DNA of 64,000 nt from Phlyctochytrium arcticum (GCA_025602905.1 JAHLKI010000001.1:744001-808000); one strand, 5' to 3'. Counted from the first letter of the stretch, positions 10,315-21,149 are shown. Program-made: numbers and translations. The notes: generated by a model from the sequence alone, not told the origin.

Positions 10315-13098
10315 ATGGCTAGTGCAATGGACATCAAGCCGTCTTCGGCCCACCACCGCCGCCAGTCTTCCTCGGCCTCGTCCCCAAAATGGATCGACAC
10401 CACAGCTGCCATCCAGCCGTCCCCGCGCCGCAAACTGTCGGTCCTCGACGTTGCGTCTTCGCCCATGGCCGTCAACTTTCATACCTGGCGCATCAATGCC
10501 CTCACCACCAATGCCTTCAAGCAGGTCCAATTTCTCGAACATGCCCAGCAAGTCTTTGCCGACGCGCCCGAATCCGTCACGCGAAAGGCCGCAAAGGTCC
10601 TCAAGGACGTCAAGTTGGGCAGTGGTAGTAGCAGCCTCTCCGCTACCGCCGCCGCTTTGGCTGGCATTGATCATGCCCAGGATTTGTCCCCCATGTATAC
10701 GGGCTTGGTCCAGCTCTTGCAGGCCCCTACTCCCTCTTTGACCGACTCAGAATGGTTTGTTGTCATCAAAACCTACCTTACCGACTTTGCCGACCTCTTT
10801 GAAGAACTCAAAGATGCCTTTGGCGTCCGCGAAGAGGATTTTGTGCCCCCTGCTCCAGAACCGCAGTCGGCCGGCGACGACGATTTGTTGAGCAGTAGCG
10901 GCGCCGAGGGTGATGATGACTTGGACAACACGTCCCGCCGCTCCAGCGTCAAAGTAAAGTTTGATGCTCCCGGCACACCCAGCACCGAAGACCACGGTCA
11001 CACTTACTTTCCACCCACCCCAGCCCCCCTCAACACCCACTTGTCTCCATTTGGCCTCGACACGCAGACTGCTTCTCCTCTGCCCGTGTCGCCTGCTGCT
11101 TCTGCTGTAGTTGCCGAGCCAGAAGGCAGTGTACAGGCCGAGCCTGAAACCCCCGAGGTTTGTCTACCAGGCCATTACATTGCCTACGACCTGCACGTCG
11201 CCATGATGGACCGCCCCGCTGAAATGCGTGACCTGGTCCAACGCAACCCAGACTTGTTTGAAAATATCCGCAACGCGTGCTGCCCATCTGATGAAGCATG
11301 GTCTGATCTCGAATCCATCTTTTACGCGCCCCGTGACCAAATGGACGATCTGACCTGGATGCGCAACATTGGAGACCATCTAGAGGCCAATGCCAGTCTC
11401 CTGGCCGTCTTGAAGGAACTGGTTGGGTACGACATGTACGAGGAAGTTGCCGATGGATCGGATGTGAGCGATGCGGGTTCATCAGATGAATCTATGGGAG
11501 AGGAAGAAGCCTCGGGTCATGCTGTATGGCTAGACAAGATTGTTCGCATGCGCGACAACCCTGAAATCATGGCTCGCCTCGAAAGCGACTATCCCCAATT
11601 TTTCGCCAACGTGCAAAAAGCATTTGATCACGTCCACAGTCGCCGAGTATCACACTCTGAAGGCCATGAACCGCATCACCAATACCATCATCATCACCAC
11701 CATCAGCATCATCATCATCACCAACAACAAGCGGCAGATACCCAATTACCGACTCAATCGTCAACCGCAGCCGTAGCGGGACCTGGTCCTGTATCTCCCG
11801 CCGCGGGTCCCGCTGGTCCTACTGCGCCCAACGAATACGAAAAATTTATTTCTGTATTTTTCAGTTCCCCGGACGTGGTATCAGACCAAGCCTGGGAAGA
11901 AGCCGTTCAACAGGCTCTCTCTTCTAAACAATTACTGGGCCAACTGCGCGAAATTGCCTGCTACGAACTCGACATTGACGAGTCCAAGCTCGCACCCGCC
12001 CCTCCCGAGTCACTCTTTGAAGCCCCTGTGCAAACAGAAGACAATCTCCCTACCATTCCCATTCCGAATGCCAAGGTCATTGTCAAAGCCCGCAACGATC
12101 CCTCTATCATTCATAACCTCGAATCGGAACATCCGCTCTTCTTCAATCTTCTCCAGCGACATTTTACCATGCGCAAGGGAAACAAAAACAATAAGGATGA
12201 GTATAACCGGTTCATTCGGGCCCTGTACGCTCCCCGATCCACCATTCCAGACGATAAATGGGAGTCACTTATCACCCACCGATTCCTATCCACCGCGCGC
12301 CGTCTCCGCCAAATGTTTCGCGAGGTGGTGGATGCCACTGTGGTCAGCACATCTGAAGTCATGACTTCGGATGACGAGCAATGGACCGGTCGGTTCACGG
12401 TTCCTATTCGCTCGCAGCCCGATGGCCCTGCTCAGCTTTTGAAATTGGAGGCGGCCCACCCGGACCTCTTTGCTCGCATCAGGGCCCAATGCGGAGAACA
12501 GTATGGCCGTTTCCGGGCCTTGTTGTGTAAACCCCAGCGTGAAATCGAAGATGATACTTGGGCTGAACGTGTCGAATCCTTTTTGGGAGGAAACCTGGAT
12601 TTGGTCGCTGAATTTGCTGCCGTTGCGGGTGTCCACCAAATCCCCGTCTCGGATGAGAACAACCCGGAGCAGCGACAACCCGCCATGCAGCCAAGCCCAG
12701 CACTGCCTCCTGTATTCCCGCAGCAGCAACAACAGCAGCAACAAGCTGCCCGAAACCCCAGCCCGACTCCATCCGACCCAGCTCCCCCGACCGTCCGTGA
12801 CCAAATTCCTTCATTCATTCCGGACCTCTCCCTTTACCTCTCCCTCAAACGCACTCTCAACGACGACAAGACGTTTGGCCGCCTCCTCCACGCCACCATC
12901 GAATACCGCGAATCCGCCAAACTGGCCGCGAGGGAAGACGTGCCCGTCATGGAAGGCGTGTCCCTGGCTGCCGACGACACCCCCAGTGCTAAACCGGGAC
13001 TGGCCGAGATTCTCCGATCGGCCGCCGAGGAAGTATGCGGTCGCGACACGGAAATGATTAAGAAAATAGAAGCATGGATTGATGGACGGGAACTCTAA
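10315..13098 (+). CDS. 927-aa protein with repeated PAH-like helical units
   Basis: Intronless. About five diverged repeats each combine a helix pair of the type LESDYPQFFANV (also LESEHPLFFNLL, LEAAHPDLFARI, VQRNPDLFENI) with a segment of the type YNRFIRALYAP ... DDKW (also YGRFRALLCKP ... DDTW, YEKFISVFFSSP ... DQAW). The order and spacing recall paired amphipathic helix domains of Sin3-type corepressors, but this is resemblance by eye and unproven. Linkers are acidic and Ser/Pro-rich, with a His run (about residues 456-471) and a Gln run (about 803-810). There is no signal peptide or membrane segment. The first ATG, preceded by an A-rich leader, is used; a second in-frame ATG lies four codons later. 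Possible role: a nuclear scaffold, inferred only. Confidence 0.7.
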   Translation: MASAMDIKPSSAHHRRQSSSASSPKWIDTTAAIQPSPRRKLSVLDVASSPMAVNFHTWRINALTTNAFKQVQFLEHAQQVFADAPESVTRKAAKVLKDVKLGSGSSSLSATAAALAGIDHAQDLSPMYTGLVQLLQAPTPSLTDSEWFVVIKTYLTDFADLFEELKDAFGVREEDFVPPAPEPQSAGDDDLLSSSGAEGDDDLDNTSRRSSVKVKFDAPGTPSTEDHGHTYFPPTPAPLNTHLSPFGLDTQTASPLPVSPAASAVVAEPEGSVQAEPETPEVCLPGHYIAYDLHVAMMDRPAEMRDLVQRNPDLFENIRNACCPSDEAWSDLESIFYAPRDQMDDLTWMRNIGDHLEANASLLAVLKELVGYDMYEEVADGSDVSDAGSSDESMGEEEASGHAVWLDKIVRMRDNPEIMARLESDYPQFFANVQKAFDHVHSRRVSHSEGHEPHHQYHHHHHHQHHHHHQQQAADTQLPTQSSTAAVAGPGPVSPAAGPAGPTAPNEYEKFISVFFSSPDVVSDQAWEEAVQQALSSKQLLGQLREIACYELDIDESKLAPAPPESLFEAPVQTEDNLPTIPIPNAKVIVKARNDPSIIHNLESEHPLFFNLLQRHFTMRKGNKNNKDEYNRFIRALYAPRSTIPDDKWESLITHRFLSTARRLRQMFREVVDATVVSTSEVMTSDDEQWTGRFTVPIRSQPDGPAQLLKLEAAHPDLFARIRAQCGEQYGRFRALLCKPQREIEDDTWAERVESFLGGNLDLVAEFAAVAGVHQIPVSDENNPEQRQPAMQPSPALPPVFPQQQQQQQQAARNPSPTPSDPAPPTVRDQIPSFIPDLSLYLSLKRTLNDDKTFGRLLHATIEYRESAKLAAREDVPVMEGVSLAADDTPSAKPGLAEILRSAAEEVCGRDTEMIKKIEAWIDGREL

Positions 13099-13650
13099 CT
13101 TCTCTCTCTCACAACAAACGTCTTTGTCTAGTTTCTTCCCATTCTCCACTACATACGTTTTTTCCATTTGTTCTTTCTTTTTCTCTCCCAAAAATTCTTT
13201 CTTGTTTGTGTTTTCTTTTCCCTTCGACTCTTTGACATGCTCTTGGAGTATTTTTCCGCCCAACTGGTTTTTTTTTCTGTAAAAAATATGACATGGTTTT
13301 CAACTTGAAGTTTGGTTTCCTTTACGGATTCTGTTCCGTCATATTTTTGTTCATCAGCTGGCATTTGGCCTGCTTTGTGCTGCTTTGTGCGTGGGAAAAC
13401 GAGCTTACCAAGCAGCTTGGGCAGAGCTTGGGCGCAGTATAATGCGCAGGGTTTAGTGGCAAAATGCCCAAGCTGGGTTTGGCAGCCCCTGTTTCAAGAA
13501 AAGTGAAACGGTAAAATTGTTTGGGTCATACATAGAGATGGTTCAAATCATCCTGTTACTATGATAACAATGCCATAATTGAGATACCAGCCACGGCGAA
13601 CACCTATACGTTTCACATGTAGCCGTCTTCCATCCTCATTCTCTCCCTAG
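13099..13650. other. Intergenic, no gene seen
   Basis: A T-rich 3' region of the 927-aa gene, then about 400 bp without coding signal leading into the transposase remnant. Confidence 0.4.
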
Positions 13651-14551
13651 TTTTCGACCGGCAAGGAAGCCGGTAGTTCTCTCTCACAGGCACTCATAGA
13701 GGAAACCAAGGATCGAATAAGGGATGTTGAGACACGTATAGCAGCAGTACGGGCACTTAGAACATCGACAGCTTCCGAAGTGTGCGATACCTTCAAAGTA
13801 AGCCGACGAAGCCTTTTCCGGTGGAAAGCTCTGCGGGAGACGAGACACGACCTGTCTCCTTCCAAACGGAAGGGACCCAACTACAAGTTAACACCGGAGG
13901 AACAACAGCAGCTGTTGGTTGAGTTCGATAAATGCCCAAGTTTGACAAATGTACAAGCAGCGGCAATATTCAGCAATCGGATCAACCATCGAACTGTATC
14001 TGACTATCTTAAAAGATGGAGATACTCGCGCAAACTCTTCAGTGACGAGCAAGAGACGTATACGACTGGAACTGCACTTCAACTTGTGAAGGATTATTGC
14101 GCTGTCATTAGAGATATTCCTGCGAGTGTACGTAGACGAGAGCTTCATTTACGACAACGAGGCACCGAAACGAGGACGTGGTCCACAAGGTCAAAGAATT
14201 CCAAGAGTGCGATCGCGACATGGGAAGCGTTGGACTGTCTATGCAGCCATTCGCGAAGATGGTTTCGTTCATCCACCGATCCTTGATGCAGAAACAGCTG
14301 ACGACCTCAACTTCTATCACTATGTGTGGCGTTATCTTGCTCCAAATTTACGCGCCAATGAAATGGTTATATGGGATAGATTAGGCAAAGCCGGACGCTG
14401 TGCCAATCCGACAAAACAACATTTCAATCCCGGTGTGAGACGGCTCATTGAGCAAAAACAATGCCGGGTCATCTTCTTGCCACCAAAAGGAAAGCTATTC
14501 AATCCGATTGAGCTAGCTTTTGGAACGCTTAAGACGCATGTACGCAATTAG
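13651..14551 (+). pseudogene. Tc1/IS630-type DDE transposase, frameshifted
   Basis: The first frame (open from 13651; no good ATG) encodes a helix-turn-helix region (VCDTFKVSRRSLFRW) and a second DNA-binding part up to about 14110. The catalytic region continues one frame over from about 14120: YVDESF (first Asp), VIWDRLG (second Asp) and NPIELAFGTLK (Glu), the usual order for IS630/Tc1/mariner DDE enzymes. A +1 shift at about 14100-14125 separates the halves, so the gene is broken unless an unusual intron is present. The stop is at 14549-14551. I could not establish terminal inverted repeats or a TA duplication. Confidence 0.7.
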
Positions 14552-14902
14552 TACACAAATAGTGCGGCGAATCTCGAACAGCGACCTCGGACAGAAGAAG
14601 AGTTGAGAAAGGATTTGCAAGTTGCATCGACTATGCTGCGACCTGAACAATTTGCAGGGTTTTTTCGTGAGAGAGCGTCGGATAGAGCATTTAAATTGAT
14701 GTATCCACACATAGTATTAGAGTAAATAGGGATAATAGCCGAACAGTTTTGGCACGGAGACGTAACATGATTCAAATGGTCTGTGATCAAGAAGAGATAG
14801 ATGAATGTCGAATCGCTTATCCACATCACAAGGAAAATAAATGCAGGAAGAACGGAATATATTCAAGGGCACCGACAAAGATACTAGATTATATCAGCAC
14901 TC

Positions 14903-15361
14903 TTAATCCGCACCCTCCTCCTCTTCCCCAAACTCCAGCATCGTATATTCATCCATTTCGGGCGGTGGCTCGTACACCTCCAACATGTTGTTTGCATATT
15001 CCAACAACGCTGCCATCCTCCTACCATTCTCCACGAACAGCGCATCATACTCCTCATGTTGTCCAAACCATATTATATGAAAATGCTCCAGCAACCGCGG
15101 TTTGCCACCACCAAACACCCGCAAAAGAATGAACCGGTAACCACCATATCGCCGCGATGTCGGGAAGCTGTATAAACGTTCTGAAAACCCTGCCAAAGCT
15201 TTAAAAGGACCGCTTCGATGATTGAAAATACGATTCTGATTATGAAAAAGCTGTCCAACTAGGCGTCGATAGTTTGAGACGAATGGGTCTTGGGCATGGA
15301 GAGTTTCGATGTGGTCCGTGATTTCGGGGCGGAAGGTGAAGAGTAGTTCAGGCGTAGCCAT
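14903..15361 (-). CDS. Hypothetical 152-aa protein
   Basis: A complete frame starting at an ATG, with an aromatic- and Arg-rich middle (RYGGYRFILLRVFGGG, HFHIIWFGQHEEYD) and an acidic Glu-rich C-terminus. The composition looks like a real protein. I do not recognise it. A second ATG-initiated 76-aa frame (15489-15259) overlaps its start in another frame and could be the original N-terminus, in which case a frameshift lies near 15365. It sits in a mobile-element-rich stretch, so a decayed gene is possible. Confidence 0.45.
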   Translation of the reverse strand: MATPELLFTFRPEITDHIETLHAQDPFVSNYRRLVGQLFHNQNRIFNHRSGPFKALAGFSERLYSFPTSRRYGGYRFILLRVFGGGKPRLLEHFHIIWFGQHEEYDALFVENGRRMAALLEYANNMLEVYEPPPEMDEYTMLEFGEEEEGAD

Positions 15362-15489
15362 TCGTCCTGTAGAGTGCGCAGCGGACGGTTTCTGTCGAAC
15401 TTCGTGCTTTTGAAGAGTATGTCTTGCAACTCTGCGGCGCTCCTTCGTTCAAGGTCTTTGAGATCCTGTTTGCTTGGTTGGGCCTGCAT
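15259..15489 (-). CDS. Small frame overlapping the 152-aa ORF, possible displaced N-terminus
   Basis: 76 codons from a good ATG, rich in charged residues (QDLKDLERRSAAELQDILF looks helical). It overlaps the 152-aa frame by about 100 bp in a different frame. Either it is the true N-terminus of that protein before a frameshift, or an unrelated upstream ORF. No function is proposed. Confidence 0.3.
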   Translation of the reverse strand: MQAQPSKQDLKDLERRSAAELQDILFKSTKFDRNRPLRTLQDEWLRLNYSSPSAPKSRTTSKLSMPKTHSSQTIDA

Positions 15490-15776
15490 TGCTTAACAAA
15501 GCCTTACAAAATAACAATAAGAACTTAAACGACGAAAATCAGTTGCCGAAAGCCCACTCACCGTTGCGCGCTGCCGCTTGCTCTATTGACAACGGGAGTT
15601 GGTGCTAGTGAAGTATGTATTACTGAGGTTTGTTGGCGGACGCGAAGAAGGACTTCGGAAGGAGTGGTATTTATCATGTTTCGACCCTTGACCACGTGAC
15701 GACCTTGAAACATTATTGGACGCCGCATCTAGTTAGGTTCGAATGGATTGGATCAGAATTTAAATCGTTCGCCTAG

Positions 15777-17067
15777 TGCCAACACGAATTCGAAAATCTC
15801 ATTGGCCCACGGACAGTGGTGCTTTGCTCTTTAGCGCAGTTATCAAACCCAAATTTGGTTTCGGTTTTCCGAGCTCGAAGAGTTACCCATATCGTCATTG
15901 ACGAAGCCTCTCAGATATCGCTAGTCAATATTCCCCATATTCTCGCATTGTATGCTACGTCGCTTCAACGACTGACGTTTGTGGGGGACCCCAAGCAACT
16001 GGCTCCCTTTGGCAATGAAGCGCACCCAGGGGTTGAAAGTGTTTTCGAACGGCTACCAGCGGATGTTATGCTAAACACCTAGTATCGAATGCCAAACGAC
16101 CTTGGGTCATTCATTTCGAGGTGGGTGTACAAGGGCAGGCTGCTTACCGAGAAGAAGCCGCGGACACAAACCAGTATAGCACTGGTGAATGTTGAAGGGG
16201 CGACAGAAGTAAAATCAAAGACCTCGTTTAAGGTAAGTGTTGCCCGCAGCATTTAGGCTTATACTGGTAACCCCACTCACAACTCTTGGTAGAACTCCCG
16301 AGAAGCTGACACAGTGGTGGCTCTCATCATGAACAATTACCTGAAAGAGGAATTTCTGATTATCACACCGTATGTGGCGCAAAAAGATCTGATTGTCCTT
16401 CGACTTGAAGAGGCCATCAGGAGACGCAGAGCTCAACAGAAATTTGATGTACCCCTGGAGTTGGCCGCTGAAAGGGTCCATACAGTGGATACGGTTCAGG
16501 GTCAGGAGGCCAACATCATTGTTTTCAGCGCTGTTCGGACTTTTCAACCCGGGTTCTTAAACAATAAGCGACGTATGAATGTGGCCTTGACACGGGCAAA
16601 GGACCGGTTGATTATCGTTGCCAAAATGTCACTGTTTCGCTCTGGATCTGGCAGCAAAAGCTTGCTGGGAGATTTCGTGCGTAGTCTTGATCGCGTTTGT
16701 CCAATGGGACGAGATCCCTCATGAGGTCCATGAGGGTTCCAGAGGACCAAAGGACTCTTCCAGCTTTGGCCTGACGCCTTCTCGCAATTTTATCACGAAG
16801 CGTAGAGTGCGATTCCGAGGGACCCAGAAGCGAAGGCTTTCGATTAACAAACCTTTGGCGACGGACGAGAAGCCATCTCCTTTTGCGCGGTCTCCACCCG
16901 TCCCGCACACTCCAGACCCGCCACCACCACCGGCTCCTCCCCCCACCCAAATGGCTCTGCAGAAAGTCAAGCCAAAGCTGCAATCACCGGCTTCTCCACC
17001 AATGAGAAGAAGCGATACACTGCCATTGAAGAATACAGGTAAGGCAATTGACAGTTGTATTCCGTAA
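15777..17067 (+). pseudogene. Superfamily 1 helicase (UPF1/DNA2/NAM7 type), decayed
   Basis: Helicase motifs are visible in order. IDEASQ (Walker B type) and GDPKQLAP (motif III) lie in the first exon. YRM follows an in-frame TAG at 16080-16082. A probable intron at about 16232-16293 comes next, then DTVQGQEANIIVFSAVRT (motif V) and NVALTRAKDRL (motif VI). The N-terminal Walker A region is absent; the frame opens only at 15777 after a stop. The TAG stands where relatives carry Gln before YRM, so one C-to-T change explains it. After about 16700 the tail (WDEIPHEVHEG, then Pro-rich) continues in another frame. Truncated and disabled. Confidence 0.75.
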
Positions 17068-17382
17068 TGGCCATTACCCAGTTACTGATTATGCCCAATT
17101 AGCAGCTAAAGGTGGGCCAGTTCGGTCCGGTTCCATGTGTAGGCGCCGACAGTGTACCCAACAGGATCAATCCTGAAAGCATCAGTATCAAACCTCAAAT
17201 TTCTCAATCAACATCATTGCATCCCTTGAATACCATTTCCGGTCGGCACTCACCACAACACTTGTGGCTCCTCATTGTCTCAGTTTATGTACAGCGTGTA
17301 ATTCTAGAAATGAATTTCTTTATGATGAGGGCTAAAAGTAGCAAGTAAAAGTTGTCAATCTACTGCTATTCAAGAGTCATCT

Positions 17383-18012
17383 GTGAACGGCTTACTGAGA
17401 AGTTTGGTACTACTCTACACCAATCAATCATATCCACGAGATTACGTTTTTACTCCGGCTGCATCTGACGGACGGATACCAACCATTCATGATACCCTCG
17501 GCTACGCTGATTCGGGATATCTCTCACACATGACGAAAGGCAAATCTCAATCTGGCTATGTCTTCATCCGAAACGGCGCCGCTATCTCATGGCGTTCTAC
17601 TCTCACAACCATGACACCGTCGAGCACGAATCACGCCGAAATCATTGCTCTTCATGAAGCCGCCCGCGAAGCTGTCTGGTTACGTCTTATGCAACAACAT
17701 ATATCTACGGCATCAAATCGGCCTATTCCTGATACTCCAACCGTGATATACGAAGACAACCAAGCTGCTATTGCGCAAATTCGATCTGGCTACATCAAGG
17801 GCGATCGGATCAAGCATATCGCTCCAAAGTTCTTCAGCACATCAGACATGAACGGGACCGAAATCGACATCGTCAATATACCCGGTGTTCATAACCTCGC
17901 AGACATTTTCACCAAAACGCTGCATGCTCCGGCACACGCCTATCTCCGGACTGGACTAGGCCTCCATAGCTTGCAATCACTCCGCGAGCGCTTGACTCCA
18001 TCCGCTCCTTGA
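17383..18012 (+). pseudogene. Ty1/copia retrotransposon, RNase H end of pol (5'-truncated)
   Basis: The frame encodes the copia RNase H domain: YADSGYLSHMTKGKSQSGY (first Asp), TNHAEIIALHEAAREA (Glu), YEDNQAAIAQI (Asp), KHIAPKFF and a DIFTKTL-type C-terminus, ending in a stop at 18010-18012. Protease, integrase and reverse transcriptase are missing upstream, so this is only the 3' end of an element. A polypurine tract and LTR follow in the expected place. Confidence 0.85.
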
Positions 18013-18241
18013 TCAAGGGGAGTCTCTTCAACTCATATATAATCATACTCGACATCGACATTCGCGATCTACTCTTTTTCCTCCTGAACTTTTATCCCAC
18101 TGGGTTTTCACAGAAGGCCTCTTTTTAATGAGGGATCATCATCATCATCATCGTCATCGAGTTTACCACTACCACACATATCCTATTCACCGACTCTCAC
18201 TTCCCAATTCAGTTTCGTCGTCCCGCTTTGACGAAGGGGAG

Positions 18242-18464
18242 TGTTGTGCAACCATGGCCGCTGGTTCATCAGTAACGGCCATCTGAGGCGTCACCGCTGG
18301 ACGGTCACATACAAGGTGACCGCAACTCTACTGTACTCAGTGTTTCATATAGATGTACATAGTGTGGTCCTTCCTCACTCCATTGGTATATAAGCTAGCA
18401 TTACTTCGTCTTCCTCATAATGATCACAATAATACATACTCTGCTCACACATAGTATTTCAACA
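18242..18464 (+). repeat. 3' LTR of the copia remnant
   Basis: A 223-bp block starting TGTTG and ending CAACA, the usual copia LTR termini. It is directly preceded by the polypurine tract GAAGGGGAG (18233-18241). It contains a TATA-like GGTATATAAGC near 18384. No second copy (5' LTR) is present in the window, which agrees with a 5'-truncated element. Confidence 0.75.
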
Positions 18465-18763
18465 TAAATCATGTCCGGACCTGACTTGACAGGCTGTGTT
18501 TCAGGTGTAGGACATGATATGGGTCATGTTTTCAGGTCATTTTGAATGACTTTGCCTCAGTGCTTTAGCCGCTTTCGCATAAATTACAAGCGCTGTTTGA
18601 AATTTTGACCGCATGAATAATGAGACTTTGGCTTTTACCTTTGACATACAAACTGACTGAAAATCGCTTTACCATCCATATTTCTCATTACCATCGTCCC
18701 CCCACTTGATTGCATACACCGAATTGTTGAGCGGGTTTAGCCCCCTCCACCTTCCACTCGAAA

Positions 18764-19577
18764 ATGCCCACAGCAGAGGATATCGAGCATGATATCCGCA
18801 ACAATATGGCACTGGCTAGCGCCGTCCAAATGACTATCGCTGATGCCGCCAGAGCTCGGCCTAAAAGTACTGCGGCCGCCTACGATCCTGTCGCTGCAGA
18901 ATGGACTGTAAGTGATAAATAATTGAGATTGAACTGTATCATGATCCGAATGTTAATTATATATTTGGACTGATCAGGATTGGTGTACCAACACGATGCG
19001 ATTCCAAGACGGCTGCGCGGTCAAAGAGGATAAGCTAGTCTTATTTTTGAGAAGTGTAGTGATTCCCAGAGGAAACAAAAACTTGAGAAAAGTTCTACCT
19101 GATGGGACGGTCCAAACAGTTCCGCTTGCGGTTGGGGGAGTTCAAACTTACGCGAAGGCTGTTGTCGATGTCTTTAAGACTCAAACGGCATTGGGACAGA
19201 ATTCACACCCACATCCCCGCGGGAAGGCTTTGAACAGCCTGCTAGATTCTATCTCCCGTTCCCAGCATGTTACCGATCGGGTAAACTACAAAGAACGCGG
19301 ACAGGGAACAATGTTGGACGGGTACTCCGAGGAGGAATTAGTCGATATCGTAGACCATAATTGGTCGTTGCCCAAGGCCCGGGGACTCAGGCACAACACC
19401 GATATTCTTCTTGGCCATCATACCCTCACTCGGGGTGAATCGCGTCGTGAGCATCAACTTGCTGATTTGTTTACGCTTGAGTTGAAGGACGAAGGGCCTT
19501 CCGAGTGCTTTGCCTTGATTGCGCTCGGGAAGAGTTTGGATGGCTTCACAAAATATCTCAAACAAGTAGCAGTTTGA
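18764..19577 (+). CDS. Ndc10 domain II / Crypton-like protein, C-terminally truncated
   Basis: Two exons: 18764-18907 and 18979-19577, with intron GTAAGT...CAG. The joined protein (about 247 aa) has the start of the family seen in fungal Crypton-type tyrosine recombinases and Ndc10-domain proteins: AAYDPVAAEW, EDKLVLFLRSVV, TYAKAVVDVFKTQTALG, RGQGTMLDGYSEEELVDI and LLGHHTLTRGESRREHQLADL. The family normally continues through a C-terminal catalytic half with a Tyr. Here the protein stops soon after FALIALGKS, so it is a fragment. I assign it from motif recall. It may be a dead Crypton or a domesticated DNA-binding remnant. Confidence 0.6.
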
Positions 19578-20793
19578 ATCAGCTCTTGTTCGTTTCCTTC
19601 TTTTCCATCCATTTTCGGTACCGAATGCTTCTCGTTGTCCAATCATCTAGTCAGTTATCTTTTATATTAGTTTTTTTCGTGTCAGTTAGCTAGTCAGTTT
19701 AGTTAGTTTGCAAGTTGTTTTGTTGCCAAGTTCTTTCAAAAATATTTATAAAGTGTGTATTCACAACCAGCTCCGACATCTGGTATTGGTGTAAACAAAG
19801 GTGCATTCGAGAAAAGAAGCGAGCTGGTAGAGTAATGAGAGCAGAGTAATGGACTAGGTAACGGAGGGAGGGAGGGTGAAAGAAAGAAGGAAGGAAGATC
19901 TAAAGGAAGATGGCCCGCGCGACGCGATAATTCTGATTTCATGTCAATCATCACTGGGACATATTGGTGGCTGTGCCACCATGACCCAGGTCATGTCCTT
20001 ATATGACCGAGATCGGCAGACACTCTCTGTCACCTACTCAAGAATGCTGCATTTTAATTGTTACGGAATGACTGGACCCCCATTCTTAGCCAGAATTGCA
20101 ACTTACTATGTCCAGAATGACTGGCTCCGGTGACCCCCCCCGTTCTTAGCCATAATTGCAACTTACTATGCCCAGAATGACTGGCCCCCATATGCTCATA
20201 TGCTCACTAAACGTCCCAATTTTCGCGCTCAAATTGTTAACCGCTCAAATTGTTTAGCGCATAAGTTTTCAAACCTTTGACTTGCCCGATATCTTTCGCT
20301 GCAACCACCCGTTGGCCCGACCTGGTTTCTTTGGTTTCTTTCTCGCTTTCTTTGGTTTCTTTCTTTGTTATCGATAACAACTCCACTCCCAACCGCCGTC
20401 CCAGCAACATCACCCACACTTCTCACTGTAAACGACCCGTCTACTACAATCGACGCCGCCAAGCAACCCTCCTACAACGCCGCAAAGCAACCACGCAACC
20501 ACTGACCAATGACCACTGACCACGGGCAGGCAACCACCTGGCGGCAACTAAGTTACCACAAACGTACATCTCCAAGTTACATCTCAAAAAGTAGCCCTGT
20601 GCTAACCAGAGGGGGTGTTACCTTATATGTAAACCTGGGTTGGTTAGCAGACGGATACCTTTCGTTGAATCTTTTTCCTTGTTACTCGGTCGCATCCCGG
20701 CCTTCCTCGTCCAACTGAATTCCTGCATCTTTGTCCACGTACGTCCCGTGGAAAGTCCCAGTCACGTGACCAGTCGGCAACACTCAAGACAAC
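19578..20793. other. Intergenic with short repeats
   Basis: No gene supported. It contains GA-rich tracts at 19861-19905, the imperfect tandem repeat at 20066-20194, and a CTTTGGTTT-type repeat at about 20325-20370. Confidence 0.5.
20066..20194. repeat. Imperfect tandem repeat, about 2.3 units
   Basis: Units start GAATGACTGG at 20066, 20115 and 20175. The first two share TTCTTAGCCA(G/T)AATTGCAACTTACTATG(T/C)CCA; the third is partial. Unit lengths are 49 and 60 bp. Origin unknown. Confidence 0.7.
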
Positions 20794-21141
20794 CTAGAAT
20801 TCGAGCATCTGTAAATCAATACGACAATATGCATCGAAACTTAGAGAACAACCAGTCCAAGTTAGCGTGAAAGTGTGGGACCCCAATGATAACCCAGCTG
20901 TAAAAAAGTTGAACGGCAATCGATTAACGACATTCATCTGATTGAAAGAATGGTACCACGTCTTTACAACATCACCGTGAACCCGACACGAGAATGTGAC
21001 ATTTGCGCTAAGTTGCTTGCAATAAATGGCTAAACTGCCGCTATACAATTGCGTGGACCTCGTCGTTGTAAAGGTCTTTGCAAACCCGTTCGGAATGGTA
21101 GCATTCTGACCCGTCGAGGTTATCCCATATGTTAGCAACAA
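20794..21141 (-). CDS. Possible exon or fragment of a secreted-type protein
   Basis: A 115-codon open frame with Thr/Ser/Tyr/Cys-rich composition (STQLYSGSLAIYCKQL, GSHTFTLTWTGCSLSFDAYC) that resembles an extracellular beta-rich domain. It has no ATG at the 5' end; an acceptor-like CAG lies just upstream, so it could be a last exon. I do not recognise the family and it may be a relic. Confidence 0.25.
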   Translation of the reverse strand: MLLTYGITSTGQNATIPNGFAKTFTTTRSTQLYSGSLAIYCKQLSANVTFSCRVHGDVVKTWYHSFNQMNVVNRLPFNFFTAGLSLGSHTFTLTWTGCSLSFDAYCRIDLQMLEF

Positions 21142-21149
21142 CGGGACGT

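Noticed and set aside
12286..12804. Long minus-strand frames under the 927-aa gene (also 10264-11482)
   Set aside because: Antisense shadows of a GC-rich, codon-biased gene; no domains, no splice logic.
13534..14770. Terminal inverted repeats around the Tc1/IS630-type transposase (TTCAAATCAT near 13545 against ATGATTCAAATGG near 14766)
   Set aside because: Only a short imperfect match, with no TA target duplication that I could confirm.
16080..16082. TAG read as Gln (genetic code change) in the helicase
   Set aside because: All other genes in the window use TAG as a stop (for example the Fanzor, DDB2-like and paralog 1 genes), and the helicase has further lesions.
20066..20194. CRISPR-like array
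   Set aside because: Units are adjacent with no unique spacers, vary in length, and the genome is eukaryotic.
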